The position numbers were made by a program, and so were the translations under genes. Below the pieces are notes generated by a model. The model worked only from the letters and a program-made list of their open reading frames with translations, ran no database searches and had not been told where the DNA came from. DNA of 64,000 nucleotides from Utricularia gibba. Its lineage: Eukaryota > Streptophyta > Magnoliopsida > Lamiales > Lentibulariaceae. Below, piece by piece: positions 24,275-36,218 of this stretch (positions are counted from its first letter, which is position 1; every line of letters begins with the position of its first letter). The stretch is from contig CM007991.1 in the NCBI GenBank assembly GCA_002189035.1, positions 3,410,001-3,474,000 on the forward strand. The letters are read 5' to 3'.

Positions 24275-26210
24275 ACGCCTCCCCTGAGGAGACTCTGCAT
24301 ATTTCCCCATTTGTGCCGCAAGGCAAATTATTCCTAAGGCCACAGAGTTCCTATTGGATGACCCAAAAACCACTGAACGCCGTCTGCGGCGGTGTATGCC
24401 ATGAACTCTCCAAAACAAAACTCAATCATGACTCTGCATGTCGGGAAAGTGTAATCTCATCTGCCGGCACGGACGAAACCTCCTCCCAAGTCCCACCTTC
24501 ATTCTTGATTACGACCAAAATTAGAAAATCTCGCTTTCGCCGTTCAGGATTCGATGAAAATTAACGCACGTAGTAGATTCGTTACACCTCCGGTCACCAT
24601 TATCCTCCCCATCGCGCTTCCTCGAAGGCACTGCTTTCGTGCACGATGGGGGCTACCGTGATACTTCTGTGCTACTTGAACCACTCAATTCACACCATAG
24701 AAATCTCCATTTTTATCCCACAAGAAGACAGATTCAACTGCATTTAGGTTTTGGGCCGACGCCACCTTCCCTCCAATCGGAGCTACGAAGCGATTTTCCC
24801 CTCCATCAACCGCCCGGCAACGTTACTCTCCAATCATTCAAAGAAAAAAAAACTAAGTGAATCCCTCTGTTTCTAGTGAAGTCGCAGGCATAAATACAGA
24901 GCAGTTGAAGTTTCCAAGGTTAACTGTTTCAACGACCTGCATGATGTTGATTACGAGCGACATCTCGTCTAAATAATTGATTCCATCATATTAGTTTCAT
25001 CATGCAAAATAAAAAAATAAATAATAAAAGTCGAAACATGAAATAGAAATGTTAAAAATGAGCTCTATACTCTTCCCTCCAAGCAGGATACCAATTCGAG
25101 GATTATGTTTAAGTTTCGATAGATTTGAATGCATAGAGATATATATTTTATGGTAGAAAGATTTATTAAACCTATAAAATAACAAAAAATTTAGATTTTT
25201 ATTATAATACAAGAGATAAAATAAGTCAGTGTACACAAATATTTCATATGAATTTAAACTTGCATATAATCTTTCATAAAATTAAACCACTTCATTTCTT
25301 TCCCCTAATTGTATAAAAGATGAGGCTGTCTTTGAAATATAAAGGGTATATATTTTAATAATAGCATTGATTTCTGTATATAATGAATTCAAAAAAATCA
25401 AATAGATGATAAAAAAAATCTTTGTAAAACTTTAAAAATAAGAAGTGTTGTTAATTTTAAAAGTAAAAATTATTCGTATATAAAAAATAAAAATTGTCCG
25501 AAACGGATATTCATATAATATATAATGTTTATAATTCTAAAGACGAGCCATCTTCCCTTGAAGCTTCGGACTGAAATTGTCGTGGGAGCAATCAATCCAA
25601 GCCGTTGATTACCAGTTCAAGTCAATGGGCTTGACTTGACCAAGTCACACAACATGGGTTGCCCTCTCAACATTCAAAACGAGAAAAAAAAAACATATTC
25701 GCTGCCTTTTTCAATGGAGCTTACGCCATTCACACGATCAAACACACACAATGAAAAAAAAAGATATCCCATTTGAGATAATTTGCTGAAAATTCAGATC
25801 CCATTGATCCGAGTGACGTTGTATAGATTAATCTATGTTTGATTGATTGGATTATGAAGGTTTAATACGTAACGTATGATGGGTTGAGTGAATACATAAA
25901 AAACGTAAGTATATGAGAAATATGAATTATATTAAAAATATTATATTCGAATAATTTACTTATACATTTGATTATTTTAATTTTGTAATATTATATAATT
26001 AGATAACTGCAAATGTATCTTTTTTTTTTGTTTTTTTAGAGCGATGACTGAGTTTAGGAAACTACAACTGCGGTGAAATGGTCTTTATCGTTATTTTTAA
26101 ATCCATTTGAAGTTGTGCGAGCTTAATTTGTCTACATATAGCGGGTTCATGTTGGTACGACACGCAATCGAAAGGATTGTTGGGAGGAGAAAAAGGGGTT
26201 TCAAGCAATC
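24275..26210. other. P450 copy 2 downstream region and JUB1-like NAC promoter
   Basis: Non-coding. The first part matches the 3' flank of P450 copy 1. 25545-26062 matches 20740-21262 and leads into the NAC gene, so it is probably its promoter. It contains the W-box palindrome and a CACAATCAAACAC-like leader. Confidence 0.55.
25618..25638. promoter_or_regulatory. Inverted repeat with W-box cores (upstream of the NAC gene)
   Basis: Identical to 20802-20822, about 570 bases before the NAC start codon. Two TTGAC cores on opposite strands plus a third directly following. Conservation while the surrounding AT-rich DNA has drifted suggests selection. Confidence 0.5.
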
Positions 26211-27469
26211 ATGGAAGTGGAAATAATGAGCACCGCCACCGACGGCTCGCCGGGGGACGCCGATGCCGACGTCCCTCTTCCCGGATTCCGATTTAATCCC
26301 ACCGACGAGGAGCTTGTCAGCTTCTACCTTCGCCGAAAGGTCGCCAAAAAGCCTATGAATCCTGAAGTCATCAAGCATGCTGATATTTACAAACACGACC
26401 CTTGGATCTTGTAGGTGCGTCTGGTTCCTCGTTCTTTCGATCTCGTAATAGAATCTAGTTGGTGTGTGTAAGTCGTCTTCCCTGAGTTCACGCAACTTGG
26501 TTGCACCGTACAACGTTGCAATCAGTCTGTGATGATTTCTCGTAGGCTGCTGAACCAATGAAAATGCTGTATTAAAATTTTTTATTGAATTCCTGGGAAT
26601 GCGATTTCAGGTTGTAGTAAAGGTAAAGGTATGGCGGAAAGAGAGTGGTATTTCTTTTGCAAGAGAGGAAGAAAGTACAGAAATAGCATCCGCCCTAATC
26701 GAGTTACCGGATCAGGTTTCTGGAAAGCTACCGGAATCGATCGCCCGGTAACCTCAGCATCCGGCGGGCACATCATCGGGCTCAAAAAATCACTTGTTTA
26801 CTACATGGGAAGTGCCGGGAAAGGGACTAAAACAGAGTGGATGATGCATGAGTTCCGGCTGCCTCCGCCCTCCGCCTCCGCCTCCAAATCCTCCGACGAT
26901 GAGGCGGTAGGATCCTAATTTCACTATTTCAATCGTGAATCATATAAGCCATCCCAAGAACGATGCTATTCACTTCACATGGCTGAATGTAACCGTGACA
27001 AACATCACATGATTCTAAACACATGGTCATGCAGGAGGTTTGGACGCTATGTCGCCTACTGAGGAGAAGCGCAACGCGAAGCAAGAGTCTACCTGAATAT
27101 AAAGCTCCGTCATCATCTTCGAAAATCTCCGACGTGTTTGACTCCAAAGCTGTTCTGCAACCCGACCAGTGCTGCTCGGAGAACAGCAGCATTGGCTCCA
27201 GCGACTGCAGAAGCAGGTTCATCAACTTCTGTCCGGAATCGGGGTCTCAATGCGAGAATGAAAAACCCTACAGCGCTCAACCAGCCTTGCAATTCGGAAA
27301 GCATCAATTCTGGGGACAACCCTCCGGCGGGGTGCTGCAACCTATTCCCATGTTGTCATCATCGTGTATCGAAGAGCTCTTGAAGCACGCAGACTGGGAG
27401 GATCTCATCTCAGTTGTGAACTATGGTAATGCCATGGGCAATTACTTGTATCCTCCAGGGAGCTCATGA
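26211..27469 (+). CDS. NAC transcription factor, JUB1/NAC042-like
   Basis: Plant transcription factor. The NAC domain shows [97 protein letters not shown]. The C-terminal region carries [18 protein letters not shown]. Exon 2 ends at 26906 and exon 3 is 27035-27469. The junction after DPW is odd. Read literally, exon 1 ends at 26410 and exon 2 starts at 26618 (DPWIFKGKGMAE). If one G is missing at 26404-26405, the protein reads DPWDLVGCSKGKG with a better donor at 26415 and acceptor at 26610, in the same phase and place as the first intron of the second NAC gene in this window, giving 311 residues. The IGLKKSL and WMMHEFRLP blocks favour the JUB1/FEZ side of the family. JUB1 is a stress and longevity regulator; the exact subgroup is inferred. 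Confidence 0.88.
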
Positions 27470-29273
27470 CTTAGTCTCTAGGTTTGCTATACGTTTGCAG
27501 TATATAGTCATGTTACATAGCGAAACATAAATCAGATGGTTTTGCTATTTGATTCTATCAAGAGATCTTAATACAGATCCACATATAATCAAGTTTATAC
27601 ATATATTATTGTTTGATTAACTAGTTGATGTGGAACTAGATGGGTATGTGCAGCATGTAGATGAAATCGATCAACGTGAAAATTTGGATGGTTATGACAA
27701 TTTGAAAAGTAGGCAACGTTAGACATTTTTGGCAAAGTTTGAAAAGTGGTTGAGCAGTGTATGGTTATACATCAGCAAGATCACAGTAGGATTCATCAGC
27801 AAGATCACAGTAGGATTCTCAAGCATAGAAATTAACCGATATCTACAGAATTTGATCGTATCGATTCTATCTATATATATAATAAAGTTTGAAAAAAAAA
27901 TAGTTGAACTATTTATAATATTACTTGTATAGTTCACTATTTATTCTATATTAGTGAAATCCATTTTTTCCAGTAAACTTTAACATCTTCGTGATTTTTT
28001 CATATCTTAGTGGTTTTCACGTAAAAACCCTTATGTTGTTTTATTTCTTTCACTCCCGCCATTCACCCGAAATCGATATTTTCCAAATCGGATCCTTCAA
28101 AGCCCAATTTACAACCCAAAAACCAATCGAGTCCAATGGTATAGATTTTCAACCACAACACTAGTATATGCATATTAATCTTGTAAATATTATATATAAA
28201 TAGAATGGTGTTAGTTATATGTATACTATTCATATAATCAAATTTACACTTTTTTATATCAAATATTACATACAATTGAATTATATTTAAATATATTAAT
28301 ACATTGCTAACCATATTTATTACTGTGGTAAAACGAGCCGACAACGGCGGTGGTGGGGAGCACCGGTATCATCCTTTCACGAGGCACGGTGCCAGCGGGG
28401 ATCCATCTCCACGGCCTGGCCTTCTGGAATCTGCTCTCTTCCAATGTGAAGTGTCGAGAAATCTCATTTATTACAACACAAACGTCTTTGTCCCCATCCA
28501 AGAATTCAAATCCCATACAATTATTCAGCGCCGCGATAATGCGATTACACATCATAACAACTGTTCCTGCGTCCCACCAAGTCGAATTTAGATATACTTC
28601 AAAGAACCGTACCCGATTCCCATACCCGTGTCCTCTCATGATTCACTTTATCAGAAAGATGAATAAGTTTCATAAGAGAGAAGGGAAGGGAAGGGAGAGG
28701 AATCTGCTTCCACCGGATAAAATCATTACTGACAGTACCATCCTTGACTGCTATCAGAGTTATGTCCTGGCCACCGGAGATTCGTTCTCGATATACCCAA
28801 TATTTTTTTTTAATGTGGTTGACTGGTAGACGAACGGATGAAGCATTCATTCAATAGGGTGATGGTCATCGTGCCCGTTTCCACCCGGGTCGGAGACCCG
28901 TACCCGTGCCCAGTTGGAGTGTGCCATTGCATGGCTTTTTTGTTAGGGTAATTACCATGGTGTTTGCACGTAATCCAGGGGTTTGAGTTAATCGGCCCGG
29001 CGGAAGAGGGGAGTCTCCGGTGAATACAAAACGACCGGCTAACGAATGGGGAAGAGAGAGAGAAATCACCGGCTTTTCTGGTAACCGCTAATGTGTATTT
29101 ATATCTGTCGTCTTTATAGTTCCTGCGTTTCCTTTCTTCAACACAAACAACTTTGGCCTCTGGCATCTCTCTTTCTCTCTCTGCGGGAAAAACAGTATCT
29201 TCTCTCTCCATACATCCACACGTATGTTATTATATATGCTGGTGTGGTTGTGAGCGAGGGGGCGTGCGTGTTA
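27470..29273. other. Spacer between NAC and BOI-like genes
   Basis: AT-rich to 28320, then more mixed. Contains a 24-bp tandem duplication near 27770-27817 (CATCAGCAAGATCACAGTAG unit). ORFs at 28304-28640 on both strands have no recognisable motif. The part after 29090 is the probable BOI-like leader. Confidence 0.5.
27770..27817 (+). repeat. 24-bp tandem duplication
   Basis: Two perfect adjacent copies of a 24-base unit beginning CATCAGCAAGATCACAGTAG, seen directly. Confidence 0.85.
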
Positions 29274-30308
29274 ATGGCGGTTGAGAGTAATTTGCTTCTT
29301 CCTCCGAGGCTTATTGGGATCAGGTAAAAGTTGTGGTTTTTTTCTTCCTTCTGGGATTGGGTTTTAGCCATGGCATTGGTCTTGACTTTGTTTGTGTGAT
29401 TAGGGAAATGTTTGGGATGAACTGTGTTGACGGAATCGGAGGTGGATACGGGATTCCCCTATCACGGCAGTCGATGGCAACGGAGATGATGTTGCCGGTG
29501 TACGGTGATGGGATGTGTGACACGCATCTGGTGCCGGCGCCACCGGCGATGGATTCTGGGAGTAGTTTGACATATGGCGCGGTTGCTCCGCCATCGAGGA
29601 AACGGTGTCGGGAAAACGTGTTTACGGACAACGGCAGTTTATTGTCGTTTCTCGGCGAAGATCTCTCGCTTCTTTTTCAACTGCAGCAGATGGAGATCGA
29701 TCGGCTAATTGCTCATCATGTAAGTAGTTTTTCATTTGTGTGTGTTCGTCGTCAAAATAAAAATACCGAATTTAAAACGTTTAATTTTATTGCAGACGGA
29801 GAAAATGAGAGCCGAAGTGGAGGTGCGGCGGAGGAGATGTTCGCGGCGGATCGCGGCGGCGGTGGAAGAAAGCGTAATGAAGAAGCTGAAAGATAAAGAC
29901 GAAGAAATCGAGAAAATGGGAAAATTGAACTGGGCTTTGGAGGAAAGAGTGAAATCGCTCTCATTCGAGAACCAAATTTGGAAGGAGTTGGCCTCCACAA
30001 GCGAGGCGACGGCCAACGCCCTCCGAAGCAATCTCCAGCAAGTTCTGGAACAAGTTCAAGACGTGAAACGCTGCAACCAAAACGACGACGCAGAGTCGAG
30101 TTGCGGCAGCAGCTCCGCCGTGAACCCATCCGCGTCACCGGCAGATCGACGCCTCTGTAGAAGCTGCCACAGCGAAGAATCCTCCGTGCTCCTCCTCCCC
30201 TGCCGCCACCTTTCCCTCTGCACCATGTGCGCCGCGTCGCGCGACACGTGTCCCGTGTGTAACGTCGTTAAAACCGGCAGCGTCTGTTTGAATCTCGCCG
30301 GTGTTTAG
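29274..30308 (+). CDS. BOI-related RING E3 ubiquitin ligase
   Basis: Three exons, 29274-29323, 29404-29719, 29796-30308, give 292 residues. After a variable N-terminus comes the family block FLGEDLSLLFQLQQMEIDRLIAHH, then a long charged coiled coil (EKMRAEVEVRRRRCSRRIAAAVEESVMKKLKDKDEE to LNWALEERVKSL, about residues 123-190). The C-terminus is a RING finger: CRSCHSEESSVLLLPCRHLSLC, then C..C and CPVC, ending in TGSVCLNLAG. Cysteines and histidine fit the compact C3HC4-type RING of BOI/BRG and S-ribonuclease-binding proteins. Arabidopsis members ubiquitinate partners such as BOS1 and restrain DELLA/GA responses, cell death and pathogen responses. Partner here is unknown. Confidence 0.93.
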
Positions 30309-32319
30309 TCGCCGGAAAAAAACAAAAAAACCTAAAATATTGTACCGCGGTTGTTGCCCTTCCCACAGTTGGAATACAAAAAAAAAAAAAAAAAAGAAAC
30401 CTTTAATCAATTGCCACTAAATATCTCAGCACCTTGTTGAAGCACTTCCCGGTCGGCCACTGCACTGCCCACTCCCCCGAACCGCGCACGATAGCACAGA
30501 GCGACGTGGGCCGAGGTACTGTCTTCAGCTGCAAAGGCTAACGTGCGTGCAGCATGATCTCCGACACGTGGGACTCCGGTGAAGTGTCCGTAGTAAATGT
30601 GGAGACGACAGACACTACTAAATAATCCCCTTCATTACACAAATCGGATGGGATTCATCATTTTGGATCGGATTGCATTGCACCACAATGTGACCATTCG
30701 TAGCTTCCAAAACGTCGTCGTCGTATGGCGGGGTGGGCTAATCATGGATTGGGACGCACAATTTGTTCCACCTCAAATGATTGAAAACTCGGGCTATAAA
30801 TGAGCCCGATCGATCACCCATCCATTCCTTCCCAACGCTACAAAAGCAAAACCGAAAGCATGCCTTGTTTGTTTTCGGATGGTGGTACTCCTTTTCAGAT
30901 TCCAGAACGATCATCGCAACTGCAAGTGCTCTCTCGCTTTCCTCTCCTCATCCCATCCATCAAGACCATTCCCTTTTCTTTGCCCCATTTTACCCCTGAA
31001 TGAATGAATGAAATTAGATACAATTAACGTTATCTTATATTAGTTATGAATGAAAAGAATACGTGAAACAAGAACATAAAACTATGAGTGTTGAGTGATC
31101 TAAATGAACAACATCTAGAAAATAGATGATGCATCATTATATTTGAGAGACTCTATTTACATGATATTATTAAATTATAGCTTACCATACTTCCCAAATA
31201 GCTATAATATATATTTTTTTAATTGAATAGTAAGAAAGACTGAGTAAGAGACACGGGGTCCCACAGCCGGCGAGTACAATGGGGAAAGAGCGTTTGTGTA
31301 AGTAATGGCGCTGTCCGAAGGGTGGGCCCCACGAGATGATGACCCTCTGTCTCTTTTGGACCGGCAATCAATCTTTACCGCCCACGCACGTGACTTGTGA
31401 GCACCGCGCCCCAACTCGGTCAACCGTGTTAGATAGAGTTGGGATGTAACCACGACCTAATCGCATTGTGTGGGCTGCCTTCCATGATCTTGATGGATGT
31501 GAAGGGTTAGGGATGTTATAAACTATTCAAATTCATATTTGATTAATTTAACAAAAGAACACAACCCAGATCGATATGATTTTATTCATTTATGATATCA
31601 ATTGTATCGAAGTTCCATATTTTGAGTTGATGAACAATGAAAACATTATTCAATCTTATAAAGAATATTTTGATTATATGTTGCAACATTTGAAGAAGAG
31701 ATAAAATTGTAATAAAAACGCCTTAATTTTTGTTATTAATATAAATAGTTTAATTTTAAAATTTTAAAAACATATTAAAAGTGAACCGATTCACGATCTT
31801 ATAAATCGATTTTGGTTTCAAATCTAACAAAATTTCATGATAATGGTTTTCATATTCATGTCTTAAGTTCGGCGAAAGTGATGATACCCCTGTTAGGTAT
31901 CAAGTTTTCACGTCTAGTATAATTCAAAGTGGGGATGATCACATTCATATATAGTGTGATGCATGGTTATAATAGTATTAAAATCAAAATCAATTTATTT
32001 TAATAATATGAGAGGTTAAACATATAATTTTATAAATTTGGTAATAATTTATTTATAAAAAAAAAGTAAATTGGGGTACATCATATAATTTTGAAACTTA
32101 TGTGTTAAATTTTTTATACTGATGGTAAATGGGAGTGATTCTTGTAAATTTCAGCCTTTGAATAAATAAATAATGTAAAAAATAATATACTGATGAACAG
32201 TAAATAAAGCCATAGGTATTTTCTTACATATAAGAAATGGTCCAGGTGACACGTGCGAGGAAAGGTAAAGAAGGTGTGCAGCGCAGCGCAGCAGGAGGGG
32301 TAATTGGCGCCCATGTTGA

Positions 32320-32348
32320 CTGCCTCATAACACTACCTTGTGAGGCAG
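32320..32348. repeat. Short inverted repeat (hairpin)
   Basis: CTGCCTCA and TGAGGCAG form a perfect 8-bp stem around a 13-base loop, just before a G-rich tract (32347-32390). Confidence 0.5.
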
Positions 32349-33730
32349 GGGGCAGGGGGTGTGTGGGTGGGGGGAGGTGCCCCCCCATCTACGGACGGAC
32401 ATATCTACCCATATTAATTAGGAACCAACATCTTGTGCCTCCTCGTTGCTCCAGTCACACTCACGCCATCACACACACAGAAGCATTATTTTATTACAAT
32501 CCAGAATCCAATAACTAAGTCGGTACTCATCATCCATCCATCTTCACAAAATAAAGAAAATGGGGAGTGGGCGGGCCCCACATTGTCTTAAAATAAAGCA
32601 AATCTGAATCATGGTCGTCCTCGCATTTAACACACCATCAAAATTATTCAACTTTCATTTCTAAATTATGGAGGACGGTAAGCTTTGAACCGAGTAACTG
32701 CATTAAACTCGAATTATTTTAATATATATATAAATAAGTTAAATTATAATTCCATCATGATTAAAATATTTTTTTAAAAAAAGTAAGCAATTCAATCATA
32801 GTCTGAATTATAGTATCGAAAACCATTTATGAAAATGGTTCACAATTTTTGTCACACGTAATAAAAAATCAATAATTTTCTATTTCATTTGTATAATTTT
32901 AAAAATTATAACTTTTTTTATAAATAACATTTTTACTCTAGAAATACGAGTTTAATAACAATAGTTATTTATTTGATATCTCAATTTACCCATGAATCAC
33001 ATATTAATTTATACTACCAATAATAAATACATATTTTATAATTTATAATTTATAGTAAAAAAAGAGTTAATTGCAGTAGGGTAGAAGAAGAATAAGAAGC
33101 AGCCATTTTTGAAAAGTAACCATCTGATATTTTATCTCACACACTACAACTAATTTTTTACATCTAGAAATATCATTTCCCACATGCAATTAAAGTAGTA
33201 TGATTAATTTTCAAATTCATCCAATCATATGATAGGGTGTGGATTGTTTTCTACTTGTTTTTTTTTCTAATGAAAATGTGTTGTATCTGGGGCCTGGGGC
33301 CCACAAGACAAATAATTGTTGTAAAGTTGGTTGGTGTGGGGCTAAAAGGAATTAATAGATCCTTGGAGGCACTTTTATTAATTATGATACACAATGGACC
33401 ACCACCCCTCCCATCCAAAAATCACTTACAACCATTTAAATCCCTCCAATAATTACAAAAAAAAGAGATAATAATAAAGCCCTGCCATGCCCTTTTTCTT
33501 TTTTGTTTGTAGGTAGCAATAATTGGAGACTTCATTCAAGATCCATGTTCCAATGTTGGCCAAACTTTTTATACAACTCATGGGGGAATGAGATTAGACG
33601 GATGTCACACTTGCAATATCTTATCTTCATGCCCCATGTTATGATGATGATAATGAGTACTGTCCAAAGGGCAGGCATGTCTAAAGTGTATTATTGCAGT
33701 GAGGTTTGATGCAAAAATAATTTTGGGGTT

Positions 33731-34100
33731 GCGTTTGGTAGGGAGTAATTGTAGGGAGTTGATATATTTAAAAAGTATTATTTCTTAAGAATTTAAAGGT
33801 TATACTCTTGAAAAAAAATTAATTTTGAAGGTGTGTTTGATAGGGAATAATTGTAGGGAGTTGATACAACTGCTGGTTGGATTCGAAGAATATTGTGTAT
33901 TTAAATATTATATTCTAAAAAAATTAATTTTGAAGGATATTATTTATTGAGGATTTAAAGATTATACTCTTGAAAAACAAATATTTTTGAAGGTGTGTTT
34001 GATAGGAAATAATTATAGGGAGTTGATATAACTAGGGGTTGGAATTGAAGAATATTATTTATTGAGAATTTAAATAGTGTTTGAAGTTTTTTTTTAAATG
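33731..34100 (+). repeat. Imperfect tandem repeats
   Basis: Three copies of GTGTTTGATAGGGAATAAT-like sequence followed by TGTAGGGAGTTGATA start at about 33731, 33833 and 33995. Between them ATTATACTCTTGAAAAA and TATTTATTGAGAATTTAAA recur. The spacing (about 102 and 162) is irregular. The (G)GTGTGTTTGATA start resembles termini of small non-autonomous DNA elements, but no inverted end was found. Confidence 0.6.
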
Positions 34101-35045
34101 TAAATCAGTAACTATTTGTATTGAAAAATAGTGTTTTAAATACTTTAATTCAATTTAAACGAGGACTTGATGTGTATCAATTCAAATCCGTGACTTTTAA
34201 TATTTTGAAATTTAAATAATTATATATTTATTTTGTAATTTATTTATAATTGATTAAATCAGATTCAATTCATTACAAAATTAATTTAACCTAAAACCGC
34301 AATTAAACCCTAGTATAGGCCAATTTTAAACAGATGGATTCTTTCCTTTTTCTTTTTGAGGTTGGAATAGAAACAAGCATATGTTGAATTGGTTAGAAAG
34401 AATGATGAGACACTACAAAAGTTGGCAGTGGATTTGGTTTTGTGAAAGATAAAGGGGATTGTGAATGGGAGATCTTTATTCCTCCTCACTCCACTGCTGT
34501 GTTTTTATGTTTTCAAAAGATGGCATTGTTTTTTCATTGATATTGGCATCCTTGTAGCCTAGAAAAAGGCAAAGAATCTACTTTTGAAACATGTCACAGA
34601 GATGGGGTAAGCAAGCAGCAGCAGGAGCAGCAGCATCTTTGAGCATCGGGCATGTGGAGGGAGTAGATTTTGCTCTCTTCTTTTGTGAGACACACGCCAT
34701 CCACCCACCATCCTTCTGAGAGACTGACTGACTGACTCGACTTCTTATGGCACTAGGAATATCGATGGGTGCAGGGGAGCGAAGCTCAGCAGATTACTGC
34801 GTGATGGATCAGTGTTTTGAAGGTGTTTGGGGGTTTTCTTAGAAAGCAAACCTGATCTCCAATCCCCATCTCAGTCACTTCTGGTTGTGGTTCACCTTCA
34901 TCATTTTGTCACAGCAACCCCCCACCTAAGAAGTAATGACACCCCCCATGGGGCCATACAAATTACAACCCATCTTCCTTTTGATTAACATGGAGCTTGA
35001 CATCAAGAAATGGTTTATCTGAGAGGACTAATCTAAGCCAAGGGG

Positions 35046-35047
<2 letters not shown>

Positions 35048-35101
<54 letters not shown>
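35048..35101 (+). repeat. (GAT)18 microsatellite
   Basis: Eighteen uninterrupted GAT units. The minus strand reads as a polyhistidine frame, which is an artefact. A likely polymorphic marker. Confidence 0.95.
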
Positions 35102-35102
<1 letters not shown>

Positions 35103-36168
35103 ATGGGTGTTGATGGGTCCATCTGCTAAGAAGACAAAATGGTGGCATAAATGCTGGGCAGCCATCCACATCCACTTACCAAGGGGCCAAATCAGAGAAA
35201 AGCAAACACTGATTTGTGAGGCCAAGGAAAGGAATGGGGTGGTATTTCTTTCTTTCTTTCGAGGTGGCTTGAAGTGACACATTAAACATATATTATATGT
35301 TATCCCCTCCTGTGATGCTTATAAGTCACGGATCCACATCCAACCACCAAACCTGATGGTGAATTAAGAAAAGAAGAGAAAGGGAAGACGATAAGGGTGA
35401 AGTGGGGTTGTCTTCTGCTGCTGCATCAGTACCTGCTGCCATGTGTTTCCAAAAGTCTCTTGCAAATCGTGTTTGTCTCTACTCTTGTATTATCTTCCAA
35501 AGCAACCCCCATATTCCCTCCCAAATCCCATTACTCAACCCAAGAATTCAGAGGTGGTAGGGACAACCAAGGAAAAAAAACACACACACCATTCAAATAA
35601 AAAGAAGAAAAGTTAAGTTTTTTTTTTGGACTTTTGACTTAGTAACACCACCACAGCACTAGCTGATATGACACCCACCTATCTGTTTCTTTTTTTTCTT
35701 GACCCAAGTGGCAAGCTTCAGAGAAGATAAGAAAAAGGAGGGGAGATTAAAAGTCAGAATATTTTAACTTTGGGGCCATGAGGGAAGGGAATAAATGGTA
35801 GTGGAGCCTCTGAAGGCCAAGGAGCGAGGCATGACAGATGAAATTTCAGTCAGAACTGGTGAAATCTGATTCATAAGATTTATATTCACTGCAGGAATGG
35901 TAATAATAATACACAGGCGCAGGTCTGTTCAGTGACGCTGCTGCTGCATGGCGCTTCATTGAGCCACTCCACTACACCCCCTAGAGAAGAAGAATCAATG
36001 AACGTGATGGGCTTTTTCATGGAATCCAATAAATGTTGTTGTATCATTTCAGAGTTTCGATAAAGATAAAGATGCTTTGAATCGCATCCCTTGCATGATA
36101 TGGACTCTGCAGACAAGGTTAATGCCCTGCTGCATCGCCATGAATGATGATGTCTAGTAACCACCCGC

Positions 36169-36218
36169 CCAAAAGGCCTAATTTCACGGTGTAAGGTGGG
36201 TTGCCCAAAAGGCCTCGC
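36169..36218. repeat. Direct repeat GCCCAAAAGGCCT
   Basis: The 13-base word occurs at about 36169 and 36206, separated by 24 bases, in the unexplained GC-richer block. Seen directly; meaning unknown. Confidence 0.6.

Larger units (their letters stand above)
21290..26062. repeat. Tandem segmental duplication, unit 2
   Basis: Repeats the landmarks of unit 1 in the same order and orientation, from GTCGGTCGTCATCGTCTCTG (21301) to GATGACTGAGTT (26043). P450 exons are nearly identical between units while spacers have drifted and carry indels. It ends about 150 bases before the start codon of the JUB1-like NAC gene, so that gene's upstream region exists twice. Confidence 0.85.

Noticed and set aside
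28304-28640. Overlapping open frames on both strands
   Set aside because: No family motif, no splice partners, and both strands are equally open, as expected by chance in mixed-composition DNA.
32320-32348. Hairpin as a terminator or miRNA precursor
   Set aside because: An 8-bp stem is too short for a miRNA precursor and intrinsic terminators are not expected in plant nuclear DNA.
35028-35282. Minus-strand frame with a long polyhistidine run
   Set aside because: The histidines are only the reverse reading of the (GAT)18 microsatellite; the rest has no motif.
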